64,000 bases of DNA from Candidatus Omnitrophota bacterium (GTDB taxonomy: Bacteria; Omnitrophota; Omnitrophia; Omnitrophales; Aquincolibacteriaceae): assembly GCA_020632475.1 (NCBI GenBank), contig JACKFM010000002.1, positions 114,501-178,500 on the forward strand, read 5' to 3'. Positions 1-7,403 of this stretch are shown piece after piece. The position numbers and the translations under genes are program-made. Below the pieces are notes generated by a model, which was not told the origin of the DNA, did not search any database, and saw only the letters and a program-made list of their open reading frames with translations. Each line of letters opens with the position of its first letter. Position 1 is the first letter of the stretch.

Positions 1-1424
1 TTAATCTCCCGGCGAACATCATCATGCCTTTTGAGCATCTGTTCATAGAATAGCGCCTCGATCAAGCCAAATTCATGGCCATATTTCATCAATCTTTCAT
101 CTGCATTATCCTGCCTGAGCAAAAGTCTGAATTCTGCTCTCGATGTAAACATGCGGTAAGGTTCATTTGTTCCGCGTGTCACCAAATCATCAATCAAGAC
201 ACCGATGTAGGCTTCAGAGCGGTCAAGAACAAACTCTGCTTTTCCTTGAAGTTTACGAATCACATTCAGACCGGCCATCAGGCCTTGGGCAGCGGCCTCT
301 TCATAGCCAGATGTACAGTTAATTTGTCCGGCTAAAAAAAGATTCTCGATTTTTTTGGTCTCAAGCGAATGTTTGAGCTGTGTGGGCATAAAACAATCGT
401 ATTCAATCGCATAACCCCACCGCACAATCTTTGCCTCTTCAAGCCCCGGAATCGTGTGAATAAATTCTTCCTGAATTTCTTTCGGCAGGCTTGTTGACAT
501 TCCGTTGACATAAATCTCTTGGGTATCAACACCTTCGGGTTCGAGATAGATCTGGTGGCGCTCCTTGTCGGCAAATTTAACAACTTTATCTTCAATGGAT
601 GGACAGTAGCGCGGTCCGGTGCCGACAATCCGTCCGGCGTAAAGAGGGGAGCGGTGCAAATTATCACGAATGATTTTGTGTGTTTTTTGATTGGTGTAGG
701 TGATGTAACAGGGGTGTTGCGTAACATTCAGCTTTTCGGTTCTAAAAGAAAAGGGCTCAGGCGGATTATCTCCGGGTTGCAGCTCCAGAATATCCCAACA
801 AATACTTTCACCGTCAAGACGCGGAGGTGTCCCTGTTTTAAAGCGCATGGATTGCAGCCCGTTTTGTCTCAACGATTCAGAAAGGCCGACCGCAGGCGGC
901 TCATCACGGCGGCCTCCTTCATAATTGACTTCACCAATATGGATCAAGCCCTGTAAAAATGTTCCGGTCGTCAACACGACCGCTTCACTTCGAATCGTTT
1001 CTCCGTTCTTTGTCACAATGCCTTTGCACTTGCCATTCTGAACAATAATTTCGACTGCCTGACCTTGTTTAAGATCAATATTTCTTTCACCCGAAACTTT
1101 GCGGGTCATATAAAGAGAGTATTGCTTTTTATCCGCTTGTGCGCGTGGCGCCCATACGGCCGGACCTCTCGAGCGGTTCAGCATACGGAACTGAATGCCG
1201 GTTGCATCAATGGCAAGGCCCATCTCGCCGCCCATGGCATCAATTTCCCGAACCATGTGGCCTTTGGCAAGGCCTCCGATTGCCGGATTACAGGACATGC
1301 GCGCAACAGCTTCGGTATCCATCGTCAGCACGAGGACGCTATATCCTGCACGGGCAATCGCCAGGGCACATTCAACGCCCGCGTGTCCTGCGCCGACAAC
1401 AATCGTATCGTAATGGGGGTTCAT
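1..1424 (-). CDS. mnmG: tRNA uridine-5-carboxymethylaminomethyl modification enzyme MnmG (GidA), C-terminus beyond the window
   Basis: Reading the minus strand from the ATG at 1424 gives an uninterrupted frame to the left edge. It begins MNPHYDTIVVGAGHAGVECA, a Rossmann FAD-binding motif (GAGHAG at about residues 11-16). This is followed by MSCNPAIGGLAKGHMVREID and GGEMGLAIDATGIQFRMLN, all hallmarks of MnmG. The family uses FAD, together with MnmE, to install the carboxymethylaminomethyl group on U34 of certain tRNAs. About 474 of roughly 620 residues are present, so the gene is cut by the window edge and is not broken. It is the last of a minus-strand series running away from the origin (rpmH, rnpA, yidD, yidC, mnmG). 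The jag and mnmE genes that often lie between yidC and mnmG are absent. Confidence 0.95.
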   Translation of the reverse strand, partial: MNPHYDTIVVGAGHAGVECALAIARAGYSVLVLTMDTEAVARMSCNPAIGGLAKGHMVREIDAMGGEMGLAIDATGIQFRMLNRSRGPAVWAPRAQADKKQYSLYMTRKVSGERNIDLKQGQAVEIIVQNGKCKGIVTKNGETIRSEAVVLTTGTFLQGLIHIGEVNYEGGRRDEPPAVGLSESLRQNGLQSMRFKTGTPPRLDGESICWDILELQPGDNPPEPFSFRTEKLNVTQHPCYITYTNQKTHKIIRDNLHRSPLYAGRIVGTGPRYCPSIEDKVVKFADKERHQIYLEPEGVDTQEIYVNGMSTSLPKEIQEEFIHTIPGLEEAKIVRWGYAIEYDCFMPTQLKHSLETKKIENLFLAGQINCTSGYEEAAAQGLMAGLNVIRKLQGKAEFVLDRSEAYIGVLIDDLVTRGTNEPYRMFTSRAEFRLLLRQDNADERLMKYGHEFGLIEALFYEQMLKRHDDVRREI

Positions 1425-1509
1425 GACTTACTTCTGGTTGAATTGCAGATTTTGGGAAACGGTTTCTACAACTTATTCTTGCCGGTTTAAAAAGGAAGAT
1501 GCGTACTTT

Positions 1510-3156
1510 TTATTTTTCTTCCGTTTTCGTATCTCTGTGGATCACGGTATGATGGACAATCGACAATGCATTTTGAACAATCCAGTAAAGCACCAGCCCG
1601 GAAGGCATGTTGTAACAGATGAATCCAAAAAAGATCGGCATCAGAGCAAACACCTTTGCCTGTTCGTTTGAGGTGGAGGCCTGCGGCATAATCTTTTGAA
1701 AACCAAACTGTGATGCGGCCATCAAAATCGGTAAAACATTGAGCGCGGTCCAGCCTAAAACGGGAATTGTAAACGAAAAATGAATGAGCTGATCCGGCTG
1801 AGATAAATCTTTAATCCACCAGATAAAAGGGGCACCGTTTAATTCAATTGCTTCGGGCAAAATGCGAAACATGGCCAAGAGAATCGGCATTTGAATCAGC
1901 ATGGGCAGGCATCCGGCCATGGGATTAACCCGGTGCTTCTTAAAAAGCTCCATGGTTTCTTTTTGCAGTTTCTCGGGATTGTCTTTATAGCGTTCCTGAA
2001 TGGATTTGAGTTTGGGCTGAATCGCCTGCATCTTCTTTTGCGATTTAAAGCTAATGCTCGTGATCGGTGCAAAGACAACTTTAATCAACAGCGTTAAAAT
2101 AATAATGGCCCATCCATAGTTGTGCGTATAGCGATTAAAAAACTTGAGGCCCTGCAAAAGAAAAACTTTCAACGGCCCAAAAAATCCGCGCGACATGATT
2201 TTTTCAAACCCGGCCCCTTCGCGCTTGAGTGTTTCGTGTCTCTGCGGCCCCGCATAAATCAATACTTCCTTAGCGGCAATGCGTCCCGGGCCCACCGAAA
2301 CGGGTTCCATTTTTAATGTCCCGATTAATGCATCGTTTTTCTCTTTGGCTTCATCGGCAATGGCTTTCCAGTTGGGTTTTATAATTAAAGCAAAATATTT
2401 CTTAACAAGCCCGGCCCAAAAGACCTCTTTCATCACCATAAATCCTTTTTTGCGGACTTTCATGTATGAGCCGCTTTCAATGGTATCGGTCTGCGCCACG
2501 GCAGCAATGTACTGCTTCGAAAAACGGTCCGTCAGTTCAGCTTGTAAAGCATATTGCAGTTCGACGGGAAAATGTTTTTCATAATCAGAAAGGTTTTCCA
2601 TTTGAATGGTTAAATTAATCGTCGGCTCCTGCGCGCTCACCTGAAACCGTTTAGTGATGCGGTATTCTCCGGGTTTCTCATACATAAATTCAAAAATTCC
2701 GCGCTGTGCATCATCCTGCCGCTGCTGAACTTTAAATAGAGTGTGTGTCAGGTCCGCCTTTTCATTAGAAAGCGAAAGGCCAAATAGTCCCGGGCTGTTG
2801 GGATCCTGATCATAAAAGACAGTGCGTGTGCTGTTGTGCTGATTGAGTTCGCCTTTATATACCAACTGGGTAACGGTTCCTCCAAGCGTCGAAAACTGTA
2901 TTTCATAGTCCTCGTTTTCATAACGAAGAAGAGTGGGGGGGAGCGGCTGTTCCAGAAAAGGGCCTTTGGCCCCGCTTAGCAAAGAGGCCTCATCTGAAGT
3001 CGCGATCTGTTGGACAAAGGTATCGTCTTCCTGCAAGGGGGCTTTCTTAACCGTCTTTTGAATCAAATAAGGATAGCCGATCAAAATAATCAGCGACAAT
3101 ACCATGGCCAGCCAATAGTTGCGGCTCATTTGCGGTTCTTGCTTATCTAACGACAT
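1510..3156 (-). CDS. yidC: Membrane protein insertase YidC
   Basis: The 548-residue protein matches the Gram-negative type of YidC/Oxa1/Alb3 insertase. It has an N-terminal membrane anchor (residues about 12-32), a large periplasmic beta domain (about 60-335), then the conserved insertase core with 5 membrane segments. The core includes NYGWAIIILTLLIKVVFAPI and the cytoplasmic helical hairpin rich in lysine (KSQKKMQAIQPKLKSIQERY). It inserts inner-membrane proteins alone or with SecYEG. The start at 3156 is supported by a GGGAGGA Shine-Dalgarno 5 bases upstream; a second Met at residue 10 is possible but less supported. The start codon lies inside the 3' end of yidD (14-base overlap), which points to translational coupling. 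Confidence 0.96.
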   Translation of the reverse strand: MSLDKQEPQMSRNYWLAMVLSLIILIGYPYLIQKTVKKAPLQEDDTFVQQIATSDEASLLSGAKGPFLEQPLPPTLLRYENEDYEIQFSTLGGTVTQLVYKGELNQHNSTRTVFYDQDPNSPGLFGLSLSNEKADLTHTLFKVQQRQDDAQRGIFEFMYEKPGEYRITKRFQVSAQEPTINLTIQMENLSDYEKHFPVELQYALQAELTDRFSKQYIAAVAQTDTIESGSYMKVRKKGFMVMKEVFWAGLVKKYFALIIKPNWKAIADEAKEKNDALIGTLKMEPVSVGPGRIAAKEVLIYAGPQRHETLKREGAGFEKIMSRGFFGPLKVFLLQGLKFFNRYTHNYGWAIIILTLLIKVVFAPITSISFKSQKKMQAIQPKLKSIQERYKDNPEKLQKETMELFKKHRVNPMAGCLPMLIQMPILLAMFRILPEAIELNGAPFIWWIKDLSQPDQLIHFSFTIPVLGWTALNVLPILMAASQFGFQKIMPQASTSNEQAKVFALMPIFFGFICYNMPSGLVLYWIVQNALSIVHHTVIHRDTKTEEK

Positions 3157-3391
3157 CGATTCCTCCCGAATGAAAGGGTTGGCATTTAAAAATTCTTTTG
3201 ATCATCATGTAGAATCCGCGCATAAATCCTTTGCGCCGAAAGGCCTCCTGGCTATAGGCAGAGCAACTCGGATAAAAACGGCAATGGTGCCCCAGGATAG
3301 GAGACAGTGTCCACTGATAAATCTGTATTAAAAAAACAACGGTTTCAATACCAATCTGTTCTATCTTTTTAATTTTATCTTTTGCGTCCAT
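3143..3391 (-). CDS. yidD: Membrane protein insertion efficiency factor YidD
   Basis: This 82-residue protein carries the YidD signature LIQIYQWTLSPILGHHCRFY followed by PSCSAYSQEAFRRKGFMRG, including the conserved cysteines of CRFYPSCSAY. YidD is a small membrane-associated protein that helps YidC-dependent insertion. The gene lies in its usual place between rnpA and yidC. It overlaps yidC by 14 bases and starts only three bases after the rnpA stop, so all three are surely cotranscribed. The length is typical for the family (70-90 residues). Confidence 0.95.
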   Translation of the reverse strand: MDAKDKIKKIEQIGIETVVFLIQIYQWTLSPILGHHCRFYPSCSAYSQEAFRRKGFMRGFYMMIKRIFKCQPFHSGGIDVVR

Positions 3392-3394
3392 GTC

Positions 3395-3802
3395 TTACTG
3401 CGTTGCCTTTTTCATTGCTGTTGCGGACTTCTCGTAGAGCTTCTTAATTTCTTTTTCCAGCTCCGTATATAACGGAACGCGCTCTTTTATTTTGGCTTGT
3501 ATCACTAACGTGTGTCCGTTTTGAATCAGCGTTTGGTTTTTTCTAAAAACTTCCCGTATCCGTCTTTTCCAGAGATTGCGCACGGTTGCGCGCTTATTGA
3601 CTTTGCGGCTGACTACAATCCCTAAACACGGCCCCGTTTGGGCTATTGCTTTGTTTTCCGTTCTCCTAAAAGAAATTAGCCGCGCGGTTTCAATGACCCA
3701 AAGATTTATCCAAAAACCGCGGGCAAATTGGCCTTCGCGTACGGTTTTCTTAAAAAATAGGGGGTCTCGAATGCGCTGCCCAAAGCGCAATCGCTCGTTC
3801 AT
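3395..3802 (-). CDS. rnpA: Ribonuclease P protein component RnpA
   Basis: This 135-residue basic protein assists RNase P RNA in cutting the 5' leader from precursor tRNAs. The diagnostic RNR motif is clear in RATVRNLWKRRIREVFRKNQ (about residues 70-90), preceded by GIVVSRKVNKRATVRN. The gene follows rpmH by only 10 bases, the classical rpmH-rnpA arrangement. There is no strong Shine-Dalgarno upstream of the ATG at 3802, which fits translational coupling to rpmH. The product is of interest here because the tRNA genes at 14-19 kb have hairpins reaching into their 5' ends, the RNase P cleavage site. Confidence 0.94.
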   Translation of the reverse strand: MNERLRFGQRIRDPLFFKKTVREGQFARGFWINLWVIETARLISFRRTENKAIAQTGPCLGIVVSRKVNKRATVRNLWKRRIREVFRKNQTLIQNGHTLVIQAKIKERVPLYTELEKEIKKLYEKSATAMKKATQ

Positions 3803-3812
3803 ATTCAGGGAT

Positions 3813-3950
3813 TTATGCGGGAACTAGGCGCTTTCTTCCTTTTTTGCGTCTGCGCTGGATTACTTTTTTTCCACCGCTAGAGCTTTTCCGAGAAAGAAAA
3901 CCATGTTTACTCTTGCGTTTCCTTTTTGAGGGCTGGTAAGTCCTTTTCAC
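3813..3950 (-). CDS. rpmH: 50S ribosomal protein L34, GTG start
   Basis: Reading the minus strand from the GTG at 3950 gives 45 codons that begin MKRTYQPSKRKRKSKHGFLS and end with GRKRLVPA. This is the full L34 pattern: KRTYQPS at the start, HGF in the middle and a run of Arg/Lys at the end. The upstream in-frame codons reach a stop (TGA at 3957-3959) before any ATG, so GTG is the only reasonable start. An AGGA stands about nine bases upstream. L34 is the first gene of the minus-strand operon beside the origin. Its small size and non-ATG start make it easy to overlook. Confidence 0.93.
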   Translation of the reverse strand: MKRTYQPSKRKRKSKHGFLSRKSSSGGKKVIQRRRKKGRKRLVPA

Positions 3951-4464
3951 TCCTAATCATCCTTTCATAACATACTCTAATAATTATCGATCTAATTATA
4001 ATTACGGTCGCGAATTATAACAAATGGACGTGTAAATCCAAAGCGATATTACTCGTTTCGTTGTTCTTCCTTGCTTTTAATCGCCAATCTCCGCCAAACC
4101 CATCACGTTGGCCCGCTTGGCCCTAAAAGCTAGACATCCGCGCCCGAATGTGTAAAATGTCGTTTCGCACCGGCGTTGCTGCTCTTTATAAAAGTTTTTA
4201 TATAAAATTTTTCCTGTGCTCAACCTGTGAATAACTTTTGCATACCCGGTTTATTCTCTTTTATTTTTTGTGGACAAACAGGTGGGTGGGGGCTTAAAAT
4301 ACCTAACCTTTTTAGCAGCTTTCAATTAGGTGCTAAAACTTAGGTTTTTTACGGTTTTCATAGGCGGTTTTTTTCTTTCCTTTATTGGGACTAAAATGAT
4401 GCCTTATTTATTGTGATTATATTGTTGATAACTTTGTATTTTTCTTTTCCTTTTTCCGGCCCAT
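3951..4464. other. Probable replication origin (oriC) between divergent rpmH and dnaA
   Basis: The 514-base gap between divergent rpmH and dnaA has no coding frame and is very rich in A+T. DnaA-box-like nonamers are visible: TGTGAATAA at 4226-4234 (full match to the reverse of TTATNCACA), and TGTGGACAA at 4269-4277 and TGTTGATAA at 4423-4431 (one mismatch each). AT-rich stretches that could unwind lie at about 3975-4020 and 4185-4213. A G-rich run (GGTGGGTGGGGG) follows the second box at about 4281. The rpmH-oriC-dnaA-dnaN order is the common bacterial origin context. The origin function is inferred from position and boxes; GC skew was not calculated. Confidence 0.7.
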
Positions 4465-5844
4465 ATGGACATAAAAACCATGAGTGATTCTGCCGTTGTT
4501 TGGGACAAAATATGTCCTATTCTTTCGCGCGAATTGAGCGAACAATCCTTTAAAACCTGGTTCAGCCCGGTAACGTGCCTTCATCATTCTGAAGATTCAT
4601 TGACGTTGGGGGTTCCCGACACCTATTACGGACAATGGCTTAAAAACCATTACGAAGGGTTGGTTCAAAGCGCCGCGGTTGAAGTTTTGGGTGGTCAGCC
4701 CCCGACCATTCACTACGAGGTGGTCAAACCCATGGTCTCTGAGCCGTCATCACCCGTTCAAGTCCCGGCAGCTGGGGCCGGCGAAAGCTCTCAAATCGAA
4801 GTTCCTGCGCCCGGAAGAAGCGCGGTCTTAAATAAAAATTATACCTTTGATCAATTTGTGATTGGCCCGGGAAATCGTTTTGCACACGCCGCGGCCATGG
4901 CGGTTGTTGACGCCCCGGCCCGCAACTACAACCCTCTTTTTATCTATGGGCCGGTGGGGTTAGGAAAAACCCATTTGATGCAGTCGATAGCACACGAAAT
5001 CAAGCGCCGCCATTCGCGGTTTAATGTTCTTTATATCTCCAGCGAAAAATTTACGAATCAACTCATCTCCGCGATTCAAAAACGCTCAACGCAGGATTTC
5101 AGAAACAAATATCGAACCCTTGATCTTCTTTTAATTGATGATATCCATTTCTTAGCGGAAAAAGAGGCTACTCAAGAAGAGTTCTTTCACACATTCAATG
5201 CTCTTTACGACGCTCACAAACAAATCGTTGTCTCAAGCGACCGCCCGCCGAAAGATATCCCCGGGCTTGAGGAGCGGCTTGTTTCCAGGTTTGGGTGGGG
5301 TCTTGTCACAGACATTCAGCCGCCGGATTTTGAAACGCGCGTGGCGATTTTAAAAAAGAAAATGGAACGCGAGACCATTGCCGTTCCGGATGATGTTTCT
5401 TATTTTATCGCAAGCAAAATCAAATCGAATATCCGTGAACTAGAGGGGGCTTTAATTCGTGTTGTCGCTTATTGCTCATTAACAAATGCTCCCTTATCAC
5501 TCTCCGTTGCTCAAGAGGTTTTAAGAGATTCTTTAAAAGAAGAAGAACAAAAAATAAACATTGATCAGATCCAGCGGGTTGTTGCTGATTATTTCCATTT
5601 GAATGTGTCCGATTTGCGTTCTAAGCGGCGGACAAAGTCGGTCGTTCTTCCGCGCCAGCTTTCGATGTACCTTATTCGTTCTTTAACAAACCATTCCCTT
5701 CCTGAGATAGGCGAGTTTTTTGGCGGACGTGATCACACAACGGTTCTCCATGCCTGCCAAAAAATAGACCGCGAATTATCTTCTTCTTTGTCTATTCAAA
5801 AGGCTGTGGATGAGATTAAAAACTTGTTGAAAACAAAGGGGTAG
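4465..5844 (+). CDS. dnaA: Chromosomal replication initiator DnaA
   Basis: This 459-residue protein has the four-domain DnaA layout. Domain I is at about 8-80 (WDKICPILSRELSEQSFKTW), followed by a Pro/Ala-rich linker (about 90-120). The AAA+ core has Walker A GPVGLGKT (162-169) and Walker B LLLIDDIHFL (about 221-230). The C-terminal DNA-binding domain carries the DnaA signature GGRDHTTVLHACQKI (about 420-434). It binds DnaA boxes and melts the origin. No clear Shine-Dalgarno precedes the ATG at 4465; a second ATG at 4480 (residue 6) could also serve. Candidate boxes lie on both sides of the gene, which suggests autoregulation. Confidence 0.97.
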   Translation: MDIKTMSDSAVVWDKICPILSRELSEQSFKTWFSPVTCLHHSEDSLTLGVPDTYYGQWLKNHYEGLVQSAAVEVLGGQPPTIHYEVVKPMVSEPSSPVQVPAAGAGESSQIEVPAPGRSAVLNKNYTFDQFVIGPGNRFAHAAAMAVVDAPARNYNPLFIYGPVGLGKTHLMQSIAHEIKRRHSRFNVLYISSEKFTNQLISAIQKRSTQDFRNKYRTLDLLLIDDIHFLAEKEATQEEFFHTFNALYDAHKQIVVSSDRPPKDIPGLEERLVSRFGWGLVTDIQPPDFETRVAILKKKMERETIAVPDDVSYFIASKIKSNIRELEGALIRVVAYCSLTNAPLSLSVAQEVLRDSLKEEEQKINIDQIQRVVADYFHLNVSDLRSKRRTKSVVLPRQLSMYLIRSLTNHSLPEIGEFFGGRDHTTVLHACQKIDRELSSSLSIQKAVDEIKNLLKTKG

Positions 5845-5897
5845 TTTTCCCCAGGTTTTCTTTTTATAACTTGTTTTGTTATATAAACTTATGCAGA

Positions 5898-5914
5898 ATA
5901 TCCACATATTCACA
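5898..5914. promoter_or_regulatory. Pair of DnaA-box-like nonamers between dnaA and dnaN
   Basis: ATATCCACA (5898-5906) and ATATTCACA (5906-5914) each differ from the TTATNCACA consensus at one position and overlap by one base. They lie in the AT-rich dnaA-dnaN gap. Boxes here are common in bacteria with a bipartite origin or DnaA control of dnaN. Confidence 0.5.
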
Positions 5915-5977
5915 CGATATACTGCTACTTCTGCTGTTTTTTAAATATATAAATAAAAGAATAAAAGGAGTCATGTT

Positions 5978-7078
5978 ATGGAAATTAAAATTTTAAAAGG
6001 CGTTCTGTTAAAAGGGTTGAGCTTGGTTAGTAATGTTACAAGTTCAAAGGCGGCAACGCTTCCTATTTTAAGTAATATTCTTTTAGAAACAGGAAAAAGC
6101 AACACCTTGAGCCTTGTGGGAACAGATTTAGAAGTGGGTATATCTACGCGTCTTCCGGCAGAGGTTTTAAAAGAGGGGAGTATTACTGTACCGGCAAAGA
6201 AAATTCTTGATATTGTCCGGGAATTACCCGATGGAGAGGTTGAAATTGTTGTTGCTAAAAACAATGCATTAAATATTAAGTCTGGAAAATCTTTTTTTAA
6301 AATTATGGGGTTAGGAAAAGAGGATTTTCCTAAACTTCCGGAGGTTAAAGACGATCAGGCAATCGAAATTGAACAAGCGGTAATTAAAGAGAGTTTATCT
6401 TTAACTATTTTTGCAAGTTCAAACGATGAAACGAGATATATTTTAAATGGGGTTCTTTTTAGTGTTAAGGGGAATAAAATAAGACTTGTTGCAACAGATG
6501 GGAGAAGGCTTGCTTTTGTTGAAAAGGATTTTGACGGCAAAAATAAACAAAATTTTGATATGATAGTGCCATCCAAGGCCCTTCATGAAATTGCTAAAAT
6601 ATTAACTTGGGAAGGAACGGTTAAAATTATCCCTTCAAAAAACCAGGTGATTTTTCATTTTGGAGAGACCTTTTTAGTCTCACGGTTAATAGAGGGAAAC
6701 TTTCCAAATTATGAGCAGGTGATTCCTAAAGGAGAAAACACATCTCTTTCAGTGAACCGTGAAGAATTACTTCAATCGGTAAGAAGAGCCTCTCTTTTAA
6801 CATCGGCCGACTCACCGGCGGTAAAATTGGATTTTTTGAAAAGTAAAATTCTTATCTCTTCAAGATCTCCTAATTTGGGAGAATCAAAAGAAGAAATTAA
6901 TGCGGCGGTTCAGGGAAAAGAAATGGCGATCGGATTTAACCCTCAATATGTTACCGATGCGTTGAAAAATATGGACGTTGAAGAAATCACGGTGTCTTTA
7001 ACCGAGCCGGATAAACCCGGATTAATTAAGGGAAAAGACGGGTATTTGTACGTGATCATGCCGATGCAGTTGAATTAG
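5978..7078 (+). CDS. dnaN: DNA polymerase III beta sliding clamp
   Basis: The 366-residue product is a full-length beta clamp: three repeated clamp domains, a typical start (MEIKILKGVLLKGLSLVSNV) and the classic C-terminal ending YVIMPMQLN. Internal family motifs such as LVGTDLEVGI and DGRRLAFVEK are present. The ring encircles DNA and tethers the replicative polymerase and repair enzymes. An AAGGAG about seven bases before the ATG at 5978 supports the start. It follows dnaA by 133 bases and precedes dciA by six, as in many origin regions. Confidence 0.97.
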   Translation: MEIKILKGVLLKGLSLVSNVTSSKAATLPILSNILLETGKSNTLSLVGTDLEVGISTRLPAEVLKEGSITVPAKKILDIVRELPDGEVEIVVAKNNALNIKSGKSFFKIMGLGKEDFPKLPEVKDDQAIEIEQAVIKESLSLTIFASSNDETRYILNGVLFSVKGNKIRLVATDGRRLAFVEKDFDGKNKQNFDMIVPSKALHEIAKILTWEGTVKIIPSKNQVIFHFGETFLVSRLIEGNFPNYEQVIPKGENTSLSVNREELLQSVRRASLLTSADSPAVKLDFLKSKILISSRSPNLGESKEEINAAVQGKEMAIGFNPQYVTDALKNMDVEEITVSLTEPDKPGLIKGKDGYLYVIMPMQLN

Positions 7079-7084
7079 ATATAA

Positions 7085-7378
7085 ATGGATCAGATAAAAA
7101 ACATTATCGAAAATGTTTTTAAGGAACTGCAAAACCCAGATGTTGTTAAAAGAAGAAGAATTTTTGAAAAGTGGAAAGAAATAACGGGGGAGCGAATTTC
7201 TGAACACACGAAGCCCTCTTTAACAAAAACGGGAAAACTTTATATTTGGGTAGATCAGGCGGCCCTGGCTTTTGAATTAAAACAAAGATATAAAGATGTT
7301 TTATTGAAAAGGATTCAGGCGGCCGTCGGCGAGGATGTGGTGAAAGAAATTTATTTTAGAGTCGGTCAGTTACGATAA
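7085..7378 (+). CDS. dciA: DUF721 family protein, probable DciA replicative helicase loader/operator
   Basis: The 97-residue protein fits the DUF721/DciA family: a short domain with the pattern FEKWKEITGERISEHTKPSL, then KLYIWVDQAALAFELKQRYK. DciA is the helicase-operating protein in bacteria without DnaC or DnaI, where it acts on DnaB. Its place between dnaN and gyrB, six bases after dnaN, matches its frequent location next to replication genes. No membrane segment or signal is present. The family assignment comes from pattern recognition, and the helicase role is known for the family, not shown here. Confidence 0.8.
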   Translation: MDQIKNIIENVFKELQNPDVVKRRRIFEKWKEITGERISEHTKPSLTKTGKLYIWVDQAALAFELKQRYKDVLLKRIQAAVGEDVVKEIYFRVGQLR

Positions 7379-7403
7379 GAGATTAAAAAAGGACGGAGAA
7401 AAA

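Noticed and set aside
332..956. Open frames on both strands within the first kilobase
   Set aside because: They are shadows of mnmG, which reads without interruption on the minus strand from 1424 to the window edge.
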